This document shows positions 1 to 8,398 of a stretch of DNA of 10,372 nt, one piece after another. Positions within the stretch are counted from its first letter, which is position 1. The number at the start of each line of letters is the position of its first letter. The translations under genes and the position numbers were made by a program. The notes below the pieces were generated by a model. It did not search any database, had not been told where the DNA came from, and worked only from the letters and a program-made list of their open reading frames with translations. Where the stretch lies: assembly GCA_026388755.1 (NCBI GenBank), contig JAPLJE010000765.1, positions 1 to 10,372 on the forward strand, in the 5' to 3' direction. Origin of the DNA: Deltaproteobacteria bacterium. GTDB taxonomy: Bacteria; Desulfobacterota; Desulfobacteria; Desulfobacterales; Desulfatirhabdiaceae.

Positions 1-1
1 G

Positions 2-3000
2 CTCTCTGCAAAAGATCAGACCCGGGTTTTTCTCCCTGCCGCAGGCCGGAAAATCATCGTCGCCACCAATATCGCCGAAACCTCTTTGACCATTCCTGGA
101 GTCAAATATGTGATTGACGCGGGCCTTGCCCGGATATCCCAATACACCCCCCGGTCCCGAACCACATCCCTTCAGGTGCAGCCCATCAGCAGAAGCAGCG
201 CGGATCAGCGCAAAGGGCGCTGCGGCCGCATGGAAAACGGCATCTGCATCCGGCTCTATTCCGAAGAAGATTATTTGTCCCGCCCCCAGTTTACGCGTCC
301 GGAGATCCTGAGATCCAACCTGGCCGAAGTCATCCTGAGAATGATGGCCTTGAAGCTGGGATCCATCGCGGATTTTCCGTTTATAGACCGCCCCGATTCC
401 CGCAGCATCACGGATGGCTTTGACCTGCTGACAGAACTTGGCGCCATTCATAAAACAGATGACAGAGAACAGACGACAGATGACAAGAAGAAGAGGTCAC
501 CGGACATCTGTCTCCCGTCTTCTGCCTTCTGTTATGTACTGACCGAACTAGGCCGGTTCATGTCCAGAATACCGGTGGACCCCCGGTTGTCCCGGATTCT
601 GCTCCAGTCCCGAACCGAAGGATGCGTTCCGGAGATTGCCATCATTACCGCAGCGCTCTGTATTCAGGATCCCCGGGAAAGGCCCGTGGAAAAAGCCCAG
701 CAGGCAGACGCAATGCATCGGATTTTCAGCGACCCGTCATCGGATTTTATCAGTCTGCTAAATATCTGGAACCATTACAATCAATTGCTGGAAACAGATA
801 AATCCTCAGGCAGATTGAAACGGTTCTGCAGCCAGCATTTCCTGTCTTTTAAACGGATGCGGGAATGGCGTGATATTCATTCCCAGCTCTTAGAAATTGT
901 AAATGAATCCAGGATCATTCCCCCTGAAAAGGATATCTCCCCCACAGTCCCAATTTTATCGAAGGGAAAACAACAAATCGCGACGGATTTCCCGGACCGC
1001 TACAGCGCCATCCACCGCTCGATCCTCAGCGGATTTCTTTCCAACATCGCCATGAAAAAGGAAAAAAATATCTTCAGGGCGGCACGGGACCGGGAAGTCA
1101 TGGTTTTTCCGGGATCCAGCCTGTTCAACAAGTCCGGAAACTGGATCGTGGCAGCCGAAATGGTGGAAACTTCGCGTCTGTTTGCCCGGATGGTGGCCGG
1201 CATTGATTCCAAATGGCTGGAAGAGCTGGGCAAGTCCCTTTGCCGTTACACGTGGAGCCAGGCGCACTGGGAACGAAGCCGCGGCGAGGTCGTGGCGCTC
1301 GAGCAGGTCAGCCTCTTCGGGCTCATCATCGTCAGCAGCCGACCGGTATGCTATGGCCGAATCGATCCGGTGGAAGCCTCGAACATCTTTGTGCGAAGCG
1401 CGCTGGTTGAAGGCGATGTCAAAAAACCGTTTGCCTTCATGATTCGCAATCAGAATCTGATTGAAGAGATTCAGGATATGGAGAACCGGTTCCGGCGAAA
1501 AGACCTGCTCGTCGGCGAAGCAGACCTGTATGATTTTTACCGCCGGCGGATTCCCGCAACGATCAGTGACATCCGGACATTTCAGAAATTTCTGAAAGAT
1601 AAAGGGGAAGACAGTTTTCTGCTCATGAACCGGGAAGACCTGCTGCAATATGCTCCGGATTCCGAGGAACTGGCGCTGTATCCGGACAGAATCGCACTGG
1701 GCATCAACCATTTTTCGTGTTTATACAGTTTTGAACCCGGCAGCCAGGAAGACGGACTCACCGTTCATATCCCCACGGCTGCGGCCCCGACCATCCCCAG
1801 GGAATCGCTCGACTGGATGGTACCCGGGCTCCTGAAGGAAAAAGTCGGAGCCATGATCAAGGCCCTTCCCAAGATCTACCGGAAAAAGCTGGTTCCCATC
1901 TCCCGGACCGTGGACATTCTTGTGACGGAAATGCCCCGGGAAACCGAAATTCTGGCAAATGCCCTAAGCCGATTCATCCGCCAGCGTTTTGGAATCGATA
2001 TTCCTGCCTCGGCCTGGTCCGAAGAAAGCCTTCCGGAATATCTCAAAATGCGCATTGCCATTACCAGCCCTGAAGGAAAGGTGATCTGTAGCGGCAGGGA
2101 CTTATCTGTTCTGGATAATCTGGCGTCGGAGCGCATCAGCACCGCAGCCCTTGACCTTGCCAGAAAAAACTGGGAACGACCGTCCGTCACGGAATGGGAC
2201 ATAGCGAAACTTCCGACTTCAATCGACATCCAGGCAGAAGCCGGAATCAACTGGTCGCTGTTTCCAGCCCTAGTCAGGAATTCGGACAGCGGCAACGTCA
2301 GTCTCCGGCTCTTTGAAGAACCCGGTGAGGCACTTCTGGCTCACTGCCAGGGCGTTGCCGGGCTGGTTGAGATCATTTACGCCAGGGAAATGAAATTTCT
2401 CCACAAATATCTGGCAATCCCCCGGCATCGCGTCTTTCTGGCTGAAAAATGGGGCGGGGTCAAAAAAATCCAGAAAAAGCTGTATCAGTCGCTGGTGATC
2501 CGGCTGTTTGCAAAAAACATCCGATCCAAAAGCGAATTCATTGCGCTTACGGAAAAGACGTTTCCAGACATGCCGTCCTTTGCAAAAAAACTCCTGGATG
2601 GCAGCATGGAAGTCCTTGAAACCCTTGCAGAAGCCAGCAACACGATCGATGCCCTGATTAGAAATAATCCCGCCAATCCCATCGCAAGACAATTCTGGAA
2701 TGAACTTAAGGAACAGCTCCGGATCCTCTTGCCGGAAGATTTCATGACGGAGTACGAAACCAACCGGTTTCCCCAACTGATCCGCTACATTCGAGCCATT
2801 GCAATCCGGGCCCAGCGCGCCTGGCTGGATTTTGAAAAGGATCAGGCAAAGAGCTGCGAAATTCAGGTCCTTTCAGACAGGCGCAAGATCCTTCAGGACG
2901 GGCTTTCCGCCCATGCATCGGATAAAAAGAATCAGTCGATTCAGGATCTCTTCTGGATGATCGAGGAATACAAGGTATCTCTCTACGCACAAGAACTCAA

Positions 3001-3067
3001 AACCGCTTTTCCGGTTTCCCGAAAGCGCATCGAAAAGGCGTTTGAGGAAATCGAACGGATGATATGA
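2..3067 (+). CDS. hrpA: ATP-dependent RNA helicase HrpA, C-terminal part (5' end outside window)
   Basis: The reading frame is already open at base 2, so the true start lies upstream; about 1021 residues are visible and the E. coli protein is about 1300. HrpA is a cytoplasmic DEAH-box RNA helicase linked to mRNA processing and translation. Seen in order (visible numbering): helicase motif V (KIIVATNIAETSLTIPG, about 17-33), motif VI (QRKGRCGR, 69-76), a helicase-associated HA2 region (about 100-240) containing IQDPRERP, an OB-fold region (about 332-400) with FPGSSLF and VAAEMVETSRL, then a long DUF3418 domain (about 450-1015) with ALVEGD, SFEPG, DGLTVHIP and WMIEEYKVSLYAQ. This follows E. coli HrpA nearly end to end. 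The oddity is a 26-codon insertion (residues 152-177) made by a palindromic repeat, placed just before YVLTELGRF in the HA2 region. Motifs I-III lie outside the window. The family call is secure. Confidence 0.96.
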   Translation, partial: LSAKDQTRVFLPAAGRKIIVATNIAETSLTIPGVKYVIDAGLARISQYTPRSRTTSLQVQPISRSSADQRKGRCGRMENGICIRLYSEEDYLSRPQFTRPEILRSNLAEVILRMMALKLGSIADFPFIDRPDSRSITDGFDLLTELGAIHKTDDREQTTDDKKKRSPDICLPSSAFCYVLTELGRFMSRIPVDPRLSRILLQSRTEGCVPEIAIITAALCIQDPRERPVEKAQQADAMHRIFSDPSSDFISLLNIWNHYNQLLETDKSSGRLKRFCSQHFLSFKRMREWRDIHSQLLEIVNESRIIPPEKDISPTVPILSKGKQQIATDFPDRYSAIHRSILSGFLSNIAMKKEKNIFRAARDREVMVFPGSSLFNKSGNWIVAAEMVETSRLFARMVAGIDSKWLEELGKSLCRYTWSQAHWERSRGEVVALEQVSLFGLIIVSSRPVCYGRIDPVEASNIFVRSALVEGDVKKPFAFMIRNQNLIEEIQDMENRFRRKDLLVGEADLYDFYRRRIPATISDIRTFQKFLKDKGEDSFLLMNREDLLQYAPDSEELALYPDRIALGINHFSCLYSFEPGSQEDGLTVHIPTAAAPTIPRESLDWMVPGLLKEKVGAMIKALPKIYRKKLVPISRTVDILVTEMPRETEILANALSRFIRQRFGIDIPASAWSEESLPEYLKMRIAITSPEGKVICSGRDLSVLDNLASERISTAALDLARKNWERPSVTEWDIAKLPTSIDIQAEAGINWSLFPALVRNSDSGNVSLRLFEEPGEALLAHCQGVAGLVEIIYAREMKFLHKYLAIPRHRVFLAEKWGGVKKIQKKLYQSLVIRLFAKNIRSKSEFIALTEKTFPDMPSFAKKLLDGSMEVLETLAEASNTIDALIRNNPANPIARQFWNELKEQLRILLPEDFMTEYETNRFPQLIRYIRAIAIRAQRAWLDFEKDQAKSCEIQVLSDRRKILQDGLSAHASDKKNQSIQDLFWMIEEYKVSLYAQELKTAFPVSRKRIEKAFEEIERMI
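455..532. repeat. 78-bp imperfect palindromic element inserted in frame in hrpA
   Basis: Left arm 455-484 and right arm 503-532 are inverted repeats of 30 nt, matching at 22 of 30 positions by hand alignment, around an 18-nt purine-rich loop (485-502). The left arm is built of repeated ACAGA/GACAGA-like words, the right arm of TCTGTC/TTCTG-like words. The element is exactly 26 codons, starts on a codon boundary and contains no stop in the reading frame. From memory, E. coli HrpA joins LGAI to YKLTPLG with only about 8 residues, where this protein has 28, so most of the element is extra. It adds a very hydrophilic stretch (TDDREQTTDDKKKR) followed by a Cys/Ser-rich one. It resembles, in principle, the palindromic elements that insert into genes in Rickettsia; no named family is claimed. 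Confidence 0.75.
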
Positions 3068-3075
3068 ATCATCTG
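3056..3075 (+). terminator. possible hairpin at the hrpA stop codon (weak terminator candidate)
   Basis: CGGATGAT (3056-3063) pairs with ATCATCTG (3068-3075), with one G-U pair, around the loop ATGA (3064-3067). The hrpA TGA stop is at 3065-3067, inside the loop. The following sequence is only moderately T-rich (TATTATTTCTTT further on) and has no clean U-run, so intrinsic termination here is uncertain. Confidence 0.3.
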
Positions 3076-3222
3076 CCATTTGAGAATATTATTTCTTTAC
3101 TATAATCACTATCACCCTCTGTGCTCTTGTATCCACCAGACTCATTTTTTCGTTTTTTGACTTTTATTGATCCCTTCTCATAAAATTAGACCTTAAGCGA
3201 GAATTACTGAAAAATTACAACC

Positions 3223-3279
3223 AAATTGACAATTTATTTATAACAATCTATAATAATGGATTGTTAATCATCAACAATT
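3223..3279. promoter_or_regulatory. inverted repeats over the -35 and around the -10 (putative operator)
   Basis: AACAATC (3242-3248) and GATTGTT (3259-3265) are perfect inverted repeats flanking the -10 box, with a 10-nt centre. A third copy, AACAATT (3273-3279), follows and pairs with the second arm (ATTGTT 3260-3265 with AACAAT 3273-3278). AAATT/AATTT (3223-3227 and 3231-3235) is a small palindrome across the -35. The geometry fits a repressor site, but AT-rich DNA yields such repeats by chance, and no known operator consensus was matched. Confidence 0.35.
3226..3254 (+). promoter_or_regulatory. perfect-consensus sigma70 promoter
   Basis: TTGACA at 3226-3231 and TATAAT at 3249-3254 are separated by exactly 17 nt, matching the consensus at all twelve positions. 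Transcription would begin near 3261 and read rightward into the receptor remnant, the YfiR-like remnant and the kinase, none of which has another obvious promoter. A promoter this strong for a receptor/kinase operon would be expected to be under repressor control, and inverted repeats surround it (see the separate entry). Confidence 0.75.
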
Positions 3280-3391
3280 CAAATCCGGTTAATGTTTCTT
3301 CAGCATGTTAAAATCGATTGCAGGTTTTAGATATCAAGCAAATTCCAAGATTTGTAGAATTGAAGATATCTTGTTTTGGGGAGAAACGTTA

Positions 3392-3680
3392 ATGTCCCGA
3401 TACAACCAGTTATTCCTGTGCCTTTTCGTTCTCATCGCTGCCTTTTTTCTGATAGCCGCAACAGCGTCGGACCTGACCAGCCTCGGCCTTGAAGAATTGA
3501 TGCAAATTCCAGTATATGGAACATCCAAATTTGAACAAAAGGCATCTAACGCGCCATCGAGCATCACCATCGTCACTGCCGATGATATTCAGAAATACGG
3601 ATACCGCGCTGTCTGACCTGCTGCGCAGTGTGCGTGGGTTTGACGTTACATATGACCGCAACTACCGGTTGCAAGGCTAA
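3392..3680 (+). pseudogene. TonB-dependent receptor remnant (signal peptide plus start of plug), frameshifted and truncated
   Basis: The start ATG at 3392 follows GGGGAG (3378-3383) with 8-nt spacing. The first residues form a signal peptide: a short basic N-terminus, a hydrophobic core (LFLCLFVLIAAFFLIA) and an AATAS cleavage region. Next comes typical plug-domain sequence: LGLEELMQIPVYGTSK, then SSITIVTADDIQKYGYR. The frame stops at 3614-3616 after 74 codons. Reading one base later, from 3609, continues the family pattern as LSDLLRSVRGFDVTYDRNY before a stop at 3678-3680, so a small indel near 3606-3611 broke the gene. The remaining ~600 residues, including the whole beta-barrel, are absent; the sequence passes directly into a YfiR-like reading frame. 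An intact member would transport or sense a TonB-energised ligand in the outer membrane; this copy cannot. It lies downstream of a strong promoter and upstream of the kinase. Confidence 0.85.
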
Positions 3681-4053
3681 TGAAAGTATTAAACTGGGCA
3701 TTTGGGGCCTTAATCAGTTTGATGATACCTTTGATAAATTCAAGGGAAAACCGTTTGACAGATGCTTCCTGGAGATTTCCGAAATTTCCGAGAGTCAGTC
3801 TCTGGATCAGTTTCAGGCTGTCTTCATCAGCATTTCCGAAAAAGCTGGGTTACAGGAGATATTGGCCAGACTGAAACCATTGCCGGTGCTGATTATCGGA
3901 GATTCCCCAGGGTATATGCAGGCAGGTGTCATGATCAATCTGATTCAACGAGATGATAAGCTGGGTTTTGAAATCAATATGAAAATTGCCAAAGCTGCGG
4001 GGCTAAAAATCAGTTCCCAATTATTGAAGCTGGCATCCGACATTCAGGAATAA
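3628..4053 (+). pseudogene. YfiR-like (DUF4154) periplasmic regulator, N-terminus lost
   Basis: The open frame starts with GTG at 3628, but true family sequence begins only near 3675 (ANESIKLGIWGL). The rest fits DUF4154/YfiR: a variable middle with FKGKPFDRCFLEIS, then FQAVFISISEK, LPVLIIGDSPGY, GVMINLI, LGFEIN and [14 protein letters not shown] at the C-terminus. YfiR proteins are secreted periplasmic regulators of about 170-190 residues; YfiR of the YfiBNR system inhibits the membrane cyclase YfiN. This copy lacks the signal peptide and the usual first ~40-50 residues (the AFLYNFAKFxxWP region). Bases 3628 to ~3674 are receptor DNA read in another frame. A protein could be made, but it would stay in the cytoplasm, so loss of function is inferred. 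The stop is 8 nt before the kinase ATG, which implies translational coupling. Confidence 0.75.
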
Positions 4054-4061
4054 CCGTTGCA

Positions 4062-6512
4062 ATGAAATCCATTCAGAACATTCCCATACGCAATAAAATC
4101 CTCCGAATGATCCTTCTGACCTGTGGCTGCGCCCTGCTGCTGATTGGGACGGTGGTCATCACACGAGATATTGTCAGTGAACCCATAAAAATATCAAACA
4201 ACCTGTCGGTGATTGCCGAAATGTTGGGAATCAATGTCACTTCGGCGCTTGTATTTCAGGACGCCAAATCGGCCGCGGATACGTTGAATTCTTTAAAGGT
4301 GGAATCGCAGATACAACACGCGTTCATTTTCAGCCCGAATGGAAACCTGTTTGCCAGTTACTGTAATAATTTATTGGAATGCGGTGAAAATACCGTACTT
4401 CTGGATGAGGCACGGCAGTGGTTAAATTTGACATCCGGTAAAGCCGGCAGGGCCAAATATGAATTTAAGGGAACATCTCTTAAGTTAAAATATGACATTT
4501 ATTCACGTGGCGATCACCTCGGAATTCTGTTTCTATATGTGGACATGACGGATCTTCGCAATCGCTTGATACTGCTGGCTTTGACGGTTGCTAGCGGCAT
4601 TCTCATCGCACTGACTGCGGCGTACATTCTTTCACTCAGATTCCAGCGGCTGATCACCGATCCGATTATTCACTTACAAGAGAAAATGTGGCAAGTCACC
4701 CGGCAAGGTGATTATACCACTCGCGCAAACTCGTTCTATCCCGATGAAATCGGGGAATTGATCACAGGGTTCAACACCATGATTGAAACCATCCAGGCAT
4801 GGGATCAAACCCTGCGGCATCATGGCGAGAAGCTGGAACAGAAAGTGGCCGAACGGACCGCAGCACTGATGGCCATGAACGATACCCTTACCCGAACCGT
4901 GAACGAACTGCGGGTTGCCAGGGATTCCGCAGAAGCATCGGAAGCAGCCAGCTCGGCCAAATCCCAATTTCTGGCCAACATGAGTCATGAAATTCGAACG
5001 CCCATGAACGGGGTGATCGGAATGATTGAGCTTCTGCTGACTTCCCAGTTGACGGAAAAACAGCGCAAATTCGCGAAAACTGCGTATTCATCTGCCACTG
5101 CCCTGCTCAACGTCATCAACGATATTCTGGATTTTTCCAAAATTGAAGCCGGAAAACTCACGCTGGAAAAAGTCCCTTTTTCATTGTCTAAAGTACTGAC
5201 CGAGGTGAGGGATCTGATGATCCGGCAGGCCGAGGATAAAGGTGTGAATCTTGAAATCCCGGTAGCAGATTTGCCACCAGCTCTGTTGGGCGACCCCATG
5301 AAAATAAGGCAAATTCTTATCAATCTGGTTGGTAATGCCATCAAGTTTACCGAATGTGGCCATGTCCGGCTTACGGTGGATGTTCTTTCCCGGCAGGAAA
5401 ACAGCATAAAATTACGGATTGAGGTTACAGATACCGGCATCGGCATTTCACAGGAACAGCAGGAGATTGTTTTTGAGTCGTTTTGCCAGGCGGAAGACGG
5501 AATGACCCGACGTTTCGGCGGAACAGGGCTGGGACTGGCCATCGCCAGACAACTTATTCAACTCATGAATGGCCAGATCGGAGTACAAAGCCAGGTCGGG
5601 GTTGGGAGTACCTTCTGGCTGGAATTGCCGTTTGAAGTTTCCGGGGAAATCATCCTTGATCGTATCAAGACTGCATCTAACAGTAATTCGGCTGATTCTA
5701 TTCCAAAAATGAATATCCGCATACTACTGGTCGAAGACAATCCGATCAATCAAGAGGTGGTTCTGGAAATGCTGTTATTTTTAGGGTGCCAGGCACATGC
5801 GGTATCCGACGGACTGCAGGCTGTCGATGCAATAGACAATCAACCATATGATCTGATTTTGATGGACTGTCAGATGCCCGTTATGGACGGTTATCAAGCT
5901 GCACGTAATATCCGTATGATCGAACAGGACAAGGGCCTAAAGTCTGTTCCCATAATAGCCACAACGGCCCATGCCATGCAAGGTGATCGGGAAAAATGTA
6001 TTTTGGCGGGGATGAATGACTATCTCTGCAAACCTTTTTCCCTGAATCAGCTTCAAAAAACCATTTGCAACTGGACCGGATTTCAAGTGCAGCTCAACTC
6101 CCCATCGCCAGTGCCGAATCCCATTGCCGCTCCTTCTTTACCATTGCCGAGCGACAAGGTCAACTGCCTGGATGCAAAAGTCCTGCAAGATATTCAAAAA
6201 CTGAGTAACGGATCCACCGATCTACTGAAAAAAGTTTTAGCTTCCTTTCTGAAAAATACCCCGATTCGAATCGCCGAAATTGACCGGGGTATTCGGGAAA
6301 ATAATGCGGAAAATGTTTTTCAGGCATCTCACAGTCTCAAAACATCCAGCGCCATGGTGGGAGCCATGACACTGTCAACCTTGAACAAAGAACTGGAACT
6401 GAATGCCTACCATGGAACAATACTATCCAATGCACCGGAGCATCTGGCCAGCATCGAATCCGAATACCAGAGGGTGGCGACGGCTCTGGACTCCTTTATT
6501 AACACCCTTTAA
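4062..6512 (+). CDS. CHASE8-HAMP hybrid sensor histidine kinase with REC and Hpt domains
   Basis: This 816-residue inner-membrane kinase is intact. TM1 is at about 12-35, a periplasmic CHASE8-like sensor at 36-165 ([24 protein letters not shown] is typical), TM2 at about 168-193, HAMP at 194-246 and a coiled coil at 247-298. HisKA follows with the phosphorylated His309 in [16 protein letters not shown], then HATPase_c with the N box (NLVGNAIKF), G1 (DTGIGIS) and G2 ([13 protein letters not shown]). REC (about 552-670) has acceptor Asp602 in [11 protein letters not shown], and a C-terminal Hpt has His757 in SHSLKTSSA. This supports a His309-Asp602-His757 phosphorelay, in which an external response regulator must receive the phosphate; none is in the window. 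CHASE8 is also the sensor of YfiN, so the YfiR-like gene upstream is the expected partner. Its AGGA (4046-4049) lies in the end of that gene, about 12 nt before the ATG. Domain assignment is firm; the signal is unknown. Confidence 0.95.
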   Translation: MKSIQNIPIRNKILRMILLTCGCALLLIGTVVITRDIVSEPIKISNNLSVIAEMLGINVTSALVFQDAKSAADTLNSLKVESQIQHAFIFSPNGNLFASYCNNLLECGENTVLLDEARQWLNLTSGKAGRAKYEFKGTSLKLKYDIYSRGDHLGILFLYVDMTDLRNRLILLALTVASGILIALTAAYILSLRFQRLITDPIIHLQEKMWQVTRQGDYTTRANSFYPDEIGELITGFNTMIETIQAWDQTLRHHGEKLEQKVAERTAALMAMNDTLTRTVNELRVARDSAEASEAASSAKSQFLANMSHEIRTPMNGVIGMIELLLTSQLTEKQRKFAKTAYSSATALLNVINDILDFSKIEAGKLTLEKVPFSLSKVLTEVRDLMIRQAEDKGVNLEIPVADLPPALLGDPMKIRQILINLVGNAIKFTECGHVRLTVDVLSRQENSIKLRIEVTDTGIGISQEQQEIVFESFCQAEDGMTRRFGGTGLGLAIARQLIQLMNGQIGVQSQVGVGSTFWLELPFEVSGEIILDRIKTASNSNSADSIPKMNIRILLVEDNPINQEVVLEMLLFLGCQAHAVSDGLQAVDAIDNQPYDLILMDCQMPVMDGYQAARNIRMIEQDKGLKSVPIIATTAHAMQGDREKCILAGMNDYLCKPFSLNQLQKTICNWTGFQVQLNSPSPVPNPIAAPSLPLPSDKVNCLDAKVLQDIQKLSNGSTDLLKKVLASFLKNTPIRIAEIDRGIRENNAENVFQASHSLKTSSAMVGAMTLSTLNKELELNAYHGTILSNAPEHLASIESEYQRVATALDSFINTL

Positions 6513-6563
6513 TCAGGGCTGATCAGTTCTGGCCATGGCCCGCTTTGCAGCAACTGATGTATA

Positions 6564-6593
6564 GAAAAACAGGATCGCCAATTCTGGCGTCCC
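6564..6593 (-). terminator. rho-independent terminator of leuB
   Basis: Read on the minus strand just after the leuB stop, the sequence forms GGACGCCA / TGGCGATCC with a GAAT loop and one bulged base (6572-6592), followed by TGTTTTTC (five consecutive T from 6569 to 6565). This is a convincing intrinsic terminator 8 nt beyond the stop. It lies between leuB and the convergent kinase gene; no equally good terminator for the kinase was seen on the plus strand. Confidence 0.7.
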
Positions 6594-6600
6594 GAGCATT

Positions 6601-7719
<1,119 letters not shown>

Positions 7720-8010
7720 TCAGGCTGAACAACCTTTCTTGTCTTTTATACATGATCTCTTTAATGTTCTGGACCAGCTCCTCAGGGTTCGGCCTGGAGA
7801 GTTGAACGCCGACATGGCGGATTCCCCCTTGTGGCGCAGTTTATCCAATACCCGCGTCGTTCTTTTATGATGCAGAAAAGTTGCAGCGTCAAGAACAGAT
7901 TTCTGTTGATTCCGCCGACCGGCATGATTACTATGGACAATAAGAAAAGAATTTTATTTTGTAACACCGGCTTTCAGCAGGGGCAACTCCATGTGGCTGC
8001 CTCTGATGCG

Positions 8011-8038
8011 AAGGGGTAAGCATACGGGTTTACCCCTT
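8011..8038. repeat. perfect 9-bp inverted repeat (hairpin or operator)
   Basis: AAGGGGTAA (8011-8019) and TTACCCCTT (8030-8038) are exact reverse complements around a 10-nt loop. No T-run follows on either strand, so it is not an intrinsic terminator. It lies 26 nt upstream of the -35 element of the promoter at 8065 and could be a regulator-binding site for that promoter, or a structure in a leuB leader if leuB transcription starts this far upstream. Confidence 0.5.
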
Positions 8039-8064
8039 AGAGAATTGCATATATTTACATATAG

Positions 8065-8093
8065 TTGTGATTCCGGTATGTTGTATTTATAAT
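8065..8093 (+). promoter_or_regulatory. sigma70-type promoter for the small Cys protein / DsbD_2 operon
   Basis: TTGTGA (8065-8070) and a perfect TATAAT (8088-8093) are separated by 17 nt. Transcription from about 8100 would give a leader of about 30 nt carrying the strong Shine-Dalgarno AGGAGG (8120-8125) six nt before the ATG at 8132. The -35 matches the consensus at four of six positions. Confidence 0.65.
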
Positions 8094-8131
8094 TTCTCAC
8101 ACGAAAACCATTTAAACCCAGGAGGCACACC

Positions 8132-8380
8132 ATGATCGACAAAAAACAGATTTGCGAAAAAATCAGAGAAATATATCCGGACATCGGCGCATGCGGCATT
8201 GACGTCGAAGTGGAATATGATCATATTCAGAAAAGGTGGGTCGTTGACCTGAAAAAAGATCGCCATGAACTGAAAACGTATCTTGAACCCGGAGACGCCG
8301 AATCCTGCCTGCTTGGCAAGCAGTGCGTCAGCCTGGGTATAGAGATCGCCCAATTGCGCGGCAATATCGAAAGAATGTAG
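8132..8380 (+). CDS. small four-cysteine protein of unknown function
   Basis: This 82-residue cytoplasmic protein has no signal peptide or membrane segment. It starts at ATG 8132 behind a perfect AGGAGG and a good promoter, so it is a real and probably well expressed gene. It is charged, with alternating hydrophobic positions in VDVEVEYDxxxxRWVVDLKK-like strands (about 23-42), suggesting a small alpha/beta fold: helix 5-14, two strands, then a C-terminal helix (about 68-80). Cysteines are at 8, 21, 59 and 65; Cys59 and Cys65 (SCLLGKQC) could form a metal site or redox pair. I do not recognise the family. It is followed 18 nt later by a DsbD_2 membrane protein on the same transcript, so a role in copper or thiol handling is possible, but this is inference from context only. 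Confidence 0.85.
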   Translation: MIDKKQICEKIREIYPDIGACGIDVEVEYDHIQKRWVVDLKKDRHELKTYLEPGDAESCLLGKQCVSLGIEIAQLRGNIERM

Positions 8381-8398
8381 CACCGGTTCCGGATATAA

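Larger units (their letters stand above)
3068..3391. other. AT-rich intergenic region between hrpA and the receptor remnant
   Basis: This stretch of 324 bases contains no credible gene. It is clearly more AT-rich than hrpA. Its first half (3076-3220) shows pyrimidine-rich tracts but nothing recognisable. The second half holds the sigma70 promoter at 3226-3254 with its inverted repeats, then a leader of about 130 nt up to the ATG at 3392. An in-frame ATG at 3305 exists in the leader but lacks a ribosome binding site and would put about 29 residues before an obvious signal peptide, so it was not used as a start. Confidence 0.7.

Noticed and set aside
956-1711. 251-codon open frame on the minus strand
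   Set aside because: It lies wholly inside hrpA, whose plus-strand frame matches the family across this region; the composition looks like antisense shadow and no start signal was seen.
3249-3279. Fur box over the receptor promoter
   Set aside because: The AT-rich sequence resembles ATAAT/ATTAT words only loosely and does not fit the 19-bp or 7-1-7 Fur pattern well enough to call.
3305-3391. Upstream ATG at 3305 as the receptor start
   Set aside because: There is no ribosome binding site, and it would place about 29 residues before a clear signal peptide that has its own ATG and GGGGAG.
3586-3680. Programmed ribosomal frameshift joining the receptor fragment to the YfiR-like frame
   Set aside because: No slippery heptamer is present, two shifts in the same direction would be needed to follow the homology, and the receptor barrel is missing; mutation is the simpler explanation.
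4985-5542. 185-codon minus-strand open frame
   Set aside because: It is antisense to the HisKA/HATPase region of the kinase, whose conserved motifs fix the coding strand.
6526-6546. GGCCATGGCC palindrome as a terminator for the kinase
   Set aside because: It is a short 10-bp palindrome with no loop and no following T-run, so it cannot form a useful terminator hairpin.
7739-7770. TATAAA on the minus strand as a leuB -10 box
   Set aside because: No acceptable -35 element lies 16-18 nt upstream, and it falls within the open frame overlapping leuB.
7782-7967. 61-codon minus-strand open frame upstream of leuB
   Set aside because: It has a GTG start without a convincing ribosome binding site, no recognisable domain, and overlaps the other open frame in this gap.
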